DNA from: CAYSZB01 sp964435475
Lineage (GTDB): Bacteria; Chloroflexota; Anaerolineae; Anaerolineales; Anaerolineaceae
NCBI GenBank assembly: GCA_964435475.1
Contig: CAYSZB010000088.1
Span: 1 to 8,416, forward strand
Reading direction: 5' to 3'
DNA length: 8,416 bases
Made by a program: the position numbers and the translations under genes
The notes under the pieces: generated by a model
Database searches by the model: none
Told to the model about the DNA's origin: nothing
The model's input: only the letters and a program-made list of their open reading frames with translations
Shown: positions 1-5,618 of the stretch, piece by piece
Layout: every line of letters starts with the position of its first letter
Numbering within the stretch: the stretch's first letter is position 1

Positions 1-662
1 CCCAGTGGGATGAAGATGTTTTCGCTTGTGTAGTCTGTGAATGACTTTCCGCTCACAATTTCCACCAGGTGTGCCAGGATATCGAAACCAGCCAGGGGAG
101 AATAAGCCGCACTGCTGCCCGGTTGAAAATCCAGTGGTTGGGTGGCATATTTGAGCGCTCTCGTCTCAAGGGTATCGTCTTTATACTTCATCCTGAACAA
201 CAGGATCAAGCCGACCAGGCCTTCTTCCAGTCCGCTGGAATGCGATAGAAGGTCCCGGACCGTGATCCGGCGTTCAGCCGGAACGGTCACAATTCTCTTC
301 CGGTTAAATGTGGCCATCATCCAGGCGATCTTCTTAAAGGATTGCCCTGAGTAGGCGTATCTTTTGTCTGCAACGACACGCATTTCACTGAATTCCGGGA
401 TGTATTGAGCCAGTTCGTCATCCAGGCCAAGTTTTCCCTGTTCAATAAGCTGCATGACCGCCACCGCCGTGACCGGCTTGGTCATCGATGCCAACCTGAA
501 GATCGTGTCTTCCGTTACCGGTTGTTTCCCTGCCGCATCCAGGCTGCCATAGATTTGATCAAGGAGGATCTCACCATTCCGGCGGATGACCAGCGCGCCG
601 CACACCATCTCTCTGGTGCGCAAGTATTCTGCCATTTGGGCATTGATCTTTTCAATGTTCAT
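1..662 (-). CDS. Serine hydrolase, class C beta-lactamase-like (3' end beyond window)
   Basis: Only the N-terminal 220 residues are in the window; the gene runs off the left edge. Family: beta-lactamase-related serine hydrolases (class C beta-lactamase / EstB-type esterase / DD-peptidase fold). Seen: the SxxK nucleophile motif as S59-M-T-K62 in the context FRLASMTKPVTAV, the family-typical LLSHSSGL at 138-145, and a second catalytic motif Y187-S-P in AYSPLAGFDIL. The KTG-like third motif would lie outside the window. Asn is usual at the third position of the YxN motif; here it is Pro, which is more compatible with an esterase or peptidase than a true beta-lactamase (inference). No signal peptide: the N-terminus is MNIEKINAQMAEYL. 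ATG at 662 follows AGGA about 8 nt upstream and lies 9 bp after the stop of the alpha/beta hydrolase, so it is the third gene of the tetR operon. Family call is firm; substrate unknown. Confidence 0.9.
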   Translation of the reverse strand, partial: MNIEKINAQMAEYLRTREMVCGALVIRRNGEILLDQIYGSLDAAGKQPVTEDTIFRLASMTKPVTAVAVMQLIEQGKLGLDDELAQYIPEFSEMRVVADKRYAYSGQSFKKIAWMMATFNRKRIVTVPAERRITVRDLLSHSSGLEEGLVGLILLFRMKYKDDTLETRALKYATQPLDFQPGSSAAYSPLAGFDILAHLVEIVSGKSFTDYTSENIFIPL

Positions 663-671
663 TGAGGTTTC

Positions 672-1580
672 CTAGTTGTAAAAGAAGGCTCGCAATTCGC
701 TGATCATGTACTGCTCACATTCCTTTGTCAGGGCAAGTTGTTCGGGCGTTTTGCGAGGGTCTTTTACATATTCCGGCCGGTTGACCTCCAGGAAGCCATG
801 TTCGGCATTGGGGTACTCTTTCAGCTTAGCCCCAATGCCCAATTCGTTCAACCGTTTCGCATAGGCGATGCCTTGCGATCGCAGGATGTCCTTGCCGCAG
901 ACGATCACGAAGGCCGGTGCGATCCCTTTCAACTCTTCATCCTTGGCGATCAATGGTGAAAGGTAGCGATTGGTGCCATCCACACCCGCAAAAAAGAAAT
1001 CCTTGAGCATATCAAGCCAGCCCAGTTCTTTTGAATCCTTCTGGCTTTCCTGGATTGTGCTCATCGTAAAATCCAGGAAAGGGTAGACCAGGAACTGCGC
1101 TGCCAGGGGAAGCCCGCTTTCCTTCAAACGGATGGCAACCCCTGCTGAAATATGCCCGCCGGCGCTCTCGCCGCCGATCACGAAGCGGGTTTTATCAACA
1201 CCCAACTCAGCGGCATGCTCCGCAAAATAGGTCACCGCATCGCACAACTCATCCAGCTGGTAGGGGAAGGGATGGACGTCGACCTTTTTATAATTGACAT
1301 TGACAACCATGGCCGGGATCTCATCCGCCAGCAGCCTGCACAGTGAATCCAACAGGGCAGCATCCCCGGCTACCCAGGCGCCGCCATGCAGGTTGAAAAA
1401 TACCGGCAGCGTACCCTCAACTTTTCCAGTTGGGCGGTAAATGATCACATCCACCCCGTCCACACCTGCGCGTGGGACGATAAAGCGCTCCCCGGAAACC
1501 GGAAGCTTTTTGAACTTCTTACGCTGGCTTTTAAGCGCGTTCTTGGCAATAAAAAACTTGATCTTATCCAGTAATTTCAT
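672..1580 (-). CDS. Alpha/beta hydrolase, HSL/acetyl-esterase (Aes-like) family
   Basis: A 302-residue carboxylesterase of the hormone-sensitive-lipase family, which hydrolyses short-chain acyl esters. Seen: the oxyanion-hole motif HGGAW at 65-69; nucleophile S139 in G-E-S-A-G (137-141); a probable catalytic Asp at D231 (CGKDILRSQG) and His at H261 (AEHGF). All triad residues are present and the length is normal for the family. The N-terminus (MKLLDKIKFFIAKN) is amphipathic and basic rather than a signal peptide, so the enzyme is probably cytoplasmic or peripherally membrane-bound. The reading frame stays open upstream to 1664, but that would overlap tetR by 71 bp. The ATG at 1580 has AGAGG 5 nt upstream and sits 13 bp after the tetR stop, so I chose it. 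It is the second gene of the tetR operon, followed 9 bp later by a serine hydrolase. Substrate unknown. Confidence 0.93.
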   Translation of the reverse strand: MKLLDKIKFFIAKNALKSQRKKFKKLPVSGERFIVPRAGVDGVDVIIYRPTGKVEGTLPVFFNLHGGAWVAGDAALLDSLCRLLADEIPAMVVNVNYKKVDVHPFPYQLDELCDAVTYFAEHAAELGVDKTRFVIGGESAGGHISAGVAIRLKESGLPLAAQFLVYPFLDFTMSTIQESQKDSKELGWLDMLKDFFFAGVDGTNRYLSPLIAKDEELKGIAPAFVIVCGKDILRSQGIAYAKRLNELGIGAKLKEYPNAEHGFLEVNRPEYVKDPRKTPEQLALTKECEQYMISELRAFFYN

Positions 1581-1585
1581 GTTTG

Positions 1586-1590
1586 CCTCT
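1586..1590 (-). promoter_or_regulatory. Ribosome binding site deciding the hydrolase start at 1580
   Basis: AGAGG on the minus strand, 5 nt before the ATG at 1580 and within the 13-bp gap after the tetR stop codon. No comparable site precedes the upstream in-frame starts, which lie inside tetR. Confidence 0.7.
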
Positions 1591-1593
1591 TTT

Positions 1594-2310
1594 CTAAAAG
1601 ATAGCCCCGGACTGTGCATCTCCGGTCTCAATGAATTGAATGGTCTGATCGCTGTCATCAGCACCCTGGTGGGCTGCGATCAGGTCATCGATATAGGTGC
1701 AGATCATGCGTTTAAACAGCCTTAACTGGTCCTCCAGGGCAACTTCCTGTTCCCCCGCCATCAGCTCGCCCCGCGCTGCCATTTTCTCTAAAAAGCTGAC
1801 TATCACGTTGAGCAGCATGACCACCTCAGCCCGCATAAGTCTTGTCACCTTGCCCTGGAATTTTTCTCCACCCCACCACATGGCATTCACCTGGTCTTTA
1901 AACCAGCCTGCCATATCCTCGTTGGGGTAGTGGTCGCCGTAAAGATGGTCGAACATGCCGATGTACTGGTAGGCATCGCGCATCTGGTTGAACTGGTCGA
2001 TCATCGCCAGGCAGTTCTCTTTAACTTCAAGGAAGTATGCATTCTGTTCGGAGACATCCGAGGCGTTTTTGATCCGTTTGAGGCAGCGCACGGCGACCTC
2101 AAAGGCGATCGGGTCGCGGCTTGAAAAGTAGCGGTAGAGAGACATGCGGGTGATCCCGGCTTGCGCGGCGATGTCACCCATTTTGACGTTTTCCAGCCCT
2201 TTTTGCAGGAACACCCTTTCAGCGGAGGTTAATATGACTTCCCGCTGGTGATCAACCTGGAATTTTCCATCGCGCCGGTCTGCTTCAAGTTTTGAGATCG
2301 CAGTGTCCAT
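1594..2310 (-). CDS. TetR/AcrR-family transcriptional regulator
   Basis: A 238-residue one-component repressor-type regulator: an N-terminal DNA-binding domain and a C-terminal helical ligand-binding and dimerisation domain. Seen: the TetR recognition region GDIAAQAGITRMSLYRYF at about residues 45-62, preceded by the usual first helix (REVILTSAERVFLQKGLENV). The C-terminal part is typically variable and gives no ligand clue. The N-terminal arm before the HTH domain is rather long (about 20 residues). A TTG at 2343 could extend the frame by 11 codons, but it lies at the predicted transcription start. The ATG at 2310 is preferred although neither has a good Shine-Dalgarno. It is the first gene of a three-gene operon with an alpha/beta hydrolase and a serine hydrolase. 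A perfect palindrome overlapping its own promoter indicates autoregulation (inference). Confidence 0.93.
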   Translation of the reverse strand: MDTAISKLEADRRDGKFQVDHQREVILTSAERVFLQKGLENVKMGDIAAQAGITRMSLYRYFSSRDPIAFEVAVRCLKRIKNASDVSEQNAYFLEVKENCLAMIDQFNQMRDAYQYIGMFDHLYGDHYPNEDMAGWFKDQVNAMWWGGEKFQGKVTRLMRAEVVMLLNVIVSFLEKMAARGELMAGEQEVALEDQLRLFKRMICTYIDDLIAAHQGADDSDQTIQFIETGDAQSGAIF

Positions 2311-2348
2311 AGGTTCAGGTGAATGAAGGTTTGTTTTTGACAATTTCT

Positions 2349-2367
2349 ATGTTACATGATGTAACAT
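2349..2367. promoter_or_regulatory. Palindromic operator, probably for the TetR-family regulator
   Basis: ATGTTACAT-G-ATGTAACAT on the plus strand: two perfect 9-bp arms around one central base. It covers the whole -10 box and 13 bases of the spacer of the tetR promoter, so a bound dimer would block RNA polymerase. Size and symmetry match typical TetR-family operators. That the neighbouring TetR protein is the binder is inference from position. Confidence 0.75.
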
Positions 2368-2377
2368 AATTTGTCAA
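2349..2377 (-). promoter_or_regulatory. Sigma-70-type promoter of the tetR operon
   Basis: On the minus strand TTGACA (2377-2372, perfect -35), a 17-bp spacer and TAACAT (2354-2349, -10, 4 of 6 to consensus). Transcription would start near 2342, giving a leader of about 32 nt to the ATG at 2310. It lies immediately downstream of the terminator of the preceding gene, so the operon is separately transcribed. Confidence 0.75.
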
Positions 2378-2418
2378 GATATTGACTGGCTGCTCCAATA
2401 AGAACACAGTTAGCTTAT

Positions 2419-2451
2419 AAAAAAAGAAAAGCCGCTCCTTTGTGGAACGGC
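2419..2451 (-). terminator. Rho-independent terminator after the hydroxyacid dehydrogenase gene
   Basis: On the minus strand an 8-bp stem with one mismatch (GCCGTTCC / GGAGCGGC) and a 5-nt loop (2451-2431) is followed by TTTTCTTTTTTT (2430-2419). It lies about 45 nt downstream of the stop at 2497 and upstream of the tetR promoter, insulating the two units. Confidence 0.8.
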
Positions 2452-2496
2452 ATTCCTCTCGATTGCAGGATGCTGCGAATTTAAGTATTTCTGACT

Positions 2497-3393
2497 TTAT
2501 TCTGTTCCCGTTTTCAGCTCCACGCCAGCCAGTTTTTCGATCATATTGAGTATCGCCGAGTTATCCAGCTCGCCCAGCCCCAACTCCACCATGGAATTGA
2601 ACATCTGGGTATCCACAGCCGCCGAAAGGAGCGGCACGCCATATTCACGCGCCGTTTCCATGACAATGTTCAGGTCCTTGGCCATCATCTGCGCCTTAAA
2701 CCCGGGCTGGCGGTTGCCGGCAAAGATGCGCGGCGGTTTGACATCCAGTGTCCAGCACTGCGCCGCACCGCCTTTAATGGCATCGATCACTTTGCGCGGG
2801 TCTGCCCCGGCTTTTTGGGCGAAGATCAACAACTCACCCATGGCCATCATCTGCGCTGCAACCATGATCTGGTTGGCGGCCTTGGCGATCTGCCCGGCAC
2901 CTGCATCCCCCACCAGTGTGATCGTCTTTCCCATCGCCTCAAGAACAGGCCTGACAGTTTCCAGCGCTTCTGCAGGTCCGCCTACCATGATGCTCAACGT
3001 GCCGTTGCGCGCCCCCACGTCGCCCCCGCTCACCGGTGCATCCAGCGCCGCCACTCCCTTTTCAGCAAGTTTCCTGGCGATCAAGCGCGATGTGGCAGGT
3101 TTAATGGTGGAATTGTCAACGTAAACAAGTCCCGGGTGGGTGCCTTCAATTATCCCACCAGGTCCTAAAACCACCTTCTCCACATCCGGTGAATCGGGCA
3201 GGTTGGTGAACACGATATCCACTTGCGCGGCTACTTCGGCAGGGCAGCCAGCGATCACTGCCCCTTTTGCTGCCAGTTCATCCATTGCACCCCTGCTGCG
3301 GTTGAACACAACCAGCGGGAACCCTGCCTTCATGATGTTCAGGGCGATCGATTTCCCCATGATTCCCAGTCCGATATATCCAATCGTTCTCAT
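2497..3393 (-). CDS. NAD(P)-dependent beta-hydroxyacid dehydrogenase (GarR / 3-hydroxyisobutyrate dehydrogenase family)
   Basis: 298 residues, the usual family length. These enzymes reversibly oxidise small beta-hydroxyacids, for example tartronate semialdehyde to glycerate or 3-hydroxyisobutyrate to its semialdehyde. Seen: an N-terminal Rossmann fold with G8-L-G-I-M-G13; the substrate-binding signature DAPVSGG at 118-124; the catalytic lysine K171 in GQIAKAANQ with N175; and K239-D240 in the C-terminal helical domain. Overall pattern and several segments (GLGIMGK, LDAPVSGG, GTLSIMVGG) resemble E. coli GarR (2-hydroxy-3-oxopropionate reductase), but I cannot separate that from other members. 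The ATG at 3393 has AAGGAG 6 nt upstream. It stands alone, with a terminator downstream and a divergent transporter gene upstream. No other glyoxylate, glucarate or valine pathway gene is nearby, so the in vivo substrate is open. Cytoplasmic. Confidence 0.92.
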   Translation of the reverse strand: MRTIGYIGLGIMGKSIALNIMKAGFPLVVFNRSRGAMDELAAKGAVIAGCPAEVAAQVDIVFTNLPDSPDVEKVVLGPGGIIEGTHPGLVYVDNSTIKPATSRLIARKLAEKGVAALDAPVSGGDVGARNGTLSIMVGGPAEALETVRPVLEAMGKTITLVGDAGAGQIAKAANQIMVAAQMMAMGELLIFAQKAGADPRKVIDAIKGGAAQCWTLDVKPPRIFAGNRQPGFKAQMMAKDLNIVMETAREYGVPLLSAAVDTQMFNSMVELGLGELDNSAILNMIEKLAGVELKTGTE

Positions 3394-3565
3394 TTTGCTC
3401 CTTGTTATTAGTGATGCATCCGTTAACCATCAGTTTGCCAAATCTTTGTTCCTATATATTATCTTAAATACCCCAAAATTACGATAAAACATAAAAAATG
3501 GATGCTCAATTGAATGAAATGTCACCGCAATAATTCAGAATTACAAAATAAATGGTAAAAAATGA

Positions 3566-3594
3566 TTGACAATTCTGTATCACTATGTTACATT
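3566..3594 (+). promoter_or_regulatory. Candidate promoter for the GPH transporter, with a TetR half-site
   Basis: TTGACA (3566-3571), a 17-bp spacer and TACATT (3589-3594). The sequence ATGTTACAT at 3585-3593 is identical to one arm of the tetR palindrome and overlaps the -10 box as it does there. The second arm is missing. A looser inverted repeat, TGTATC-ACTAT-GTTACA (3576-3592, 5 of 6 pairs), is present instead. Transcription would start near 3601, about 310 nt before the transporter start, running through the gene remnant. Confidence 0.5.
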
Positions 3595-3688
3595 TAAATT
3601 ACAAGCGTTTCAAACTCTTTATTGAGGTTGTTCGTGATAATTAATTTCCTAGAATTTAAAACAAGTATAACCAAGGACTTACAACAGC

Positions 3689-3853
3689 CCTTGGATACTG
3701 CAGGTTGGTATACCTGCGGTCGGGCTGATCATCGGCACGCTTGTCATGCTGGCTTACAAGTTAAATGACAAGGATGCCGCCTTAATGGCCAAATGCAACA
3801 GCGGCGAGATCACCCGCGAGGAATGTGAAGCACAGTTATCCCGGAGCTATTAG
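3689..3853 (+). pseudogene. Remnant: C-terminal end of a second GPH-family transporter
   Basis: From the TGG codon at 3692 to TAG at 3851-3853 the sequence encodes 53 residues that align without gaps to the last 53 residues of the intact transporter just downstream (W453 to the end). By eye 36 of 53 are identical, and 27 of the last 32, including DKDA.LMAKCNSG.ITREECE.QLSR.Y. The frame is closed by TAA at 3668-3670 and has no start codon with a ribosome binding site; the only internal ATG is in the last membrane helix. So the other 450 or so residues are gone. The homology begins abruptly at the Trp codon, inside a small inverted repeat (3671-3676 / 3689-3694). This is the scar of a deleted tandem paralogue, diverged enough that it is not a recent copy of the downstream gene. 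Confidence 0.88.
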
Positions 3854-3909
3854 CTGGGCTGACTATTATTCTATAAAGATAAAAATATTCAGAAAAAGGA
3901 GATGGAATT

Positions 3910-5427
3910 ATGGAAGAAAGCAGTGCCCCTATCCTGGAAGAGCCCATTGTCAAAAAGGGCAGGAAAGAAAAGAAGAAGACACCACTTGATTGGCGCATGA
4001 GCAAAAGGGAACGTGGCTTCTACTACCTGAGTGATACGGCTCGCATTTTTGGAACGGCAATGTTCGTCAGCTACCTTACTCCCTTTTTGGCGCTGCGCGG
4101 TGTCAACCTTGCCTGGCTGTCCACTATTCTACTGGTCTTGAGGCTCATCGATGCAGTGGATGACGTGATCTTTGGCTACCTGATCGATAAGATCAAGATC
4201 ACTGAATGGAAAGCATTCAAAAAGATCACCGGCGAAGGCAAGTACCTGCCCTGGTTCAAGCTGACCTTCTTTTTGTTCCCGTTATTTACTGTTTTATTCT
4301 ACCTGATGCCCAACAGTTTACCCGAATGGGCAAAGTTCGCCTGGCTTATTGTCAGTTACGTTCTGTATGATTTTTCTGTGACCTTGAATGAAGTCCCCAT
4401 GAATTCGCTGGTCATGACGTTAACCGACAAGACCGATGAACGAGCCCATATTCTAACCATCAAGGGCATTATTACCGTGATTGCTGCTGTTGCAATTGGT
4501 TTCTTGCTCACCCTGCTGGTCAGTGAAGTCGTCGGGTTTACATTTTCAAGTGTAGCGATCGTTGGCGTCTTGATCTGCCTTGCGATGATGCTGCCGCTTG
4601 TCCTGAAGGGCAAAGAGTACAATGTAGGCCTGAAGAATGTTGATCCAGCGGTCACTGAGAAATATACACTCAAAGACATGTGGAATGTCGTTAAAACGAA
4701 TAAATACATGATGATTTATCTACTTAACGGCCTGATCCTTGCAATAAGCGCAACCGGGACAGCAGTGGGAGTGCTTGCTTCATTTTACTTATTCGGAAGC
4801 AGCCTGACAACATCCATTCCAGTTCTGATTGCTTTCATCCCGGCAATGATCATCAATGCCTTTGCGGATAAGATCGCTGCGAAAGTAGGAAGGAAGAACT
4901 CCCTTATCATCCTGGGCCTTATTTACGGGGGGATGGGGTTGTTTGCATATCTTGCCGGTTACGAGAATGTAATAGTATATATCATTCTTACCGTGATTGC
5001 TGGTATGGCAAACTCCTTGAGATATGTCTTTTCCACCTTCATTGCCCCTGACACGATCGAATACACACGCTACAAGACTGGCAAGGAATGCGCGGGCATA
5101 TTCTATTCCCTGAATGCATTCGTCTCCAAAGCAACAGGCAGCATTGCCAGCAGTCTCGGTTTGTTTTTACTGGGTGTCTTCGGCTGGGTGGAAGTCCAGG
5201 CCAACAGTTTTGAAGAATTGCAGGCTTTAAATATTCCCCAACCTCAAAGTGCCATGTCTGGTATGTGGATTATTCTTATGCTGATCCCTGCGATCGGAAC
5301 TTTGATCGGTACATCGATTTTGTTTTTCTATAAGCTGAAGGACAAAGACGCCGAATTGATGGCCAAATGCAATAGCGGTCAGATCACCCGCGAGGAGTGC
5401 GAAACCCAACTTTCACGCCAGTATTGA
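3910..5427 (+). CDS. GPH-family (MFS_2, MelB-like) cation symporter
   Basis: 505 residues, inner-membrane transporter of the glycoside-pentoside-hexuronide:cation symporter family. Known members import sugars, glycosides, uronides and related small molecules with H+ or Na+. Seen: a basic cytoplasmic N-terminal tail (KKGRKEKKKTP, 15-25); about 12 hydrophobic helices; the cation-site signature after helix 2, D81-A-V-D-D85, matching the DxxND pattern of MelB but with Asp in place of Asn; a GEGKYLPW loop (108-115); and the late signature DTIEYTRYKTGK (381-392) followed by YSLNAFVSK. The hydrophilic C-terminal tail (residues 476-505) is shared with the remnant upstream. The ATG at 3910 has AAGGAG 8 nt upstream. 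A strong hairpin follows the stop; the pectin-acetylesterase-like gene lies 191 bp downstream on the same strand. The substrate is not readable; the esterase-rich neighbourhood suggests an acylated compound (inference). Confidence 0.92.
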   Translation: MEESSAPILEEPIVKKGRKEKKKTPLDWRMSKRERGFYYLSDTARIFGTAMFVSYLTPFLALRGVNLAWLSTILLVLRLIDAVDDVIFGYLIDKIKITEWKAFKKITGEGKYLPWFKLTFFLFPLFTVLFYLMPNSLPEWAKFAWLIVSYVLYDFSVTLNEVPMNSLVMTLTDKTDERAHILTIKGIITVIAAVAIGFLLTLLVSEVVGFTFSSVAIVGVLICLAMMLPLVLKGKEYNVGLKNVDPAVTEKYTLKDMWNVVKTNKYMMIYLLNGLILAISATGTAVGVLASFYLFGSSLTTSIPVLIAFIPAMIINAFADKIAAKVGRKNSLIILGLIYGGMGLFAYLAGYENVIVYIILTVIAGMANSLRYVFSTFIAPDTIEYTRYKTGKECAGIFYSLNAFVSKATGSIASSLGLFLLGVFGWVEVQANSFEELQALNIPQPQSAMSGMWIILMLIPAIGTLIGTSILFFYKLKDKDAELMAKCNSGQITREECETQLSRQY

Positions 5428-5430
5428 TCC

Positions 5431-5473
5431 TTTGAACCGCTGCCGGCGGGAGCCTGTCGGCAGCGGTTTCAAA
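5431..5473 (+). terminator. Strong hairpin after the transporter gene, possible terminator
   Basis: AACCGCTGCCG (5435-5445) pairs perfectly with CGGCAGCGGTT (5458-5468). The stem can be extended by TTTGA/TCAAA with one bulged T, to about 16 bp. It starts 4 nt after the stop codon. There is no U-tract directly after it, so it may protect the mRNA 3' end or attenuate rather than terminate fully, leaving some read-through into the next gene. Confidence 0.55.
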
Positions 5474-5520
5474 TGTCACCAATGCACCAGATGTCATTTT
5501 TGAGAAGCATGTGGTTTTCC

Positions 5521-5539
5521 AGTTCAAAGAAGAACTTTG
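5521..5539. repeat. Overlapping short inverted repeats upstream of the pectin-acetylesterase-like gene
   Basis: AGTTC-AAAGAA-GAACT (5521-5536) and CAAAG-AAGAA-CTTTG (5525-5539) overlap in a non-coding AT-rich stretch about 80 bp before the start at 5619. Position fits an operator, but arms are only 5 bp and no clear promoter is seen. It does not resemble the TetR palindrome. Confidence 0.3.
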
Positions 5540-5606
5540 TAAAAATTTGACGTTGATATAGATTTTACGACTTTTGTTCAGATAATGTCTTGCGGAAACA
5601 TTCCCT

Positions 5607-5611
5607 GGAGG
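5607..5611 (+). promoter_or_regulatory. Ribosome binding site deciding the start at 5619
   Basis: GGAGG lies 7 nt before the ATG at 5619, a normal spacing. The ATG at 5613, two codons earlier in the same frame, is only 1 nt from it and is therefore an unlikely start. Confidence 0.75.
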
Positions 5612-5618
5612 TATGGGT

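Larger units (their letters stand above)
3394..3909. other. Divergent intergenic region, AT-rich, with promoter and gene remnant
   Basis: 516 bp between the dehydrogenase start (minus) and the GPH transporter start (plus). The part from about 3410 to 3690 is markedly AT-rich and non-coding. It holds a sigma-70-like promoter on the plus strand (3566-3594). The remainder up to 3853 is the decayed 3' end of a second GPH transporter gene, followed by an AT-rich stretch with the transporter's Shine-Dalgarno (GGAG, 3898-3901). I see no convincing minus-strand promoter for the dehydrogenase. A TTGAGC-17 bp-TATCGT match reading leftward from about 3512 to 3484 is a weak candidate. Confidence 0.7.

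Noticed and set aside
1580..1664. Longer N-terminus for the hydrolase at 672-1580, beginning at 1664
   Set aside because: It would overlap the tetR coding region by 71 bp, lacks a ribosome binding site, and the added residues do not belong to the fold. AGAGG with 5-nt spacing supports the ATG at 1580.
2310..2343. TTG at 2343 as the tetR start
   Set aside because: It falls at the expected transcription start of the promoter 2349-2377, so the mRNA would be leaderless with a rare start codon. The ATG at 2310 is preferred, though it too lacks a good Shine-Dalgarno.
2546..3124. Long plus-strand open frame (192 codons) opposite the dehydrogenase gene
   Set aside because: It is antisense to a gene with all family motifs and has a low-complexity, Ser/Pro/Ala-rich translation with no recognisable motif. 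It is a codon-bias shadow.
3693..3853. The transporter remnant as a functional small membrane protein
   Set aside because: It has no start codon with a ribosome binding site, the frame is closed upstream at 3668, and it aligns only as a truncated C-terminus. It is better explained as a deletion scar.
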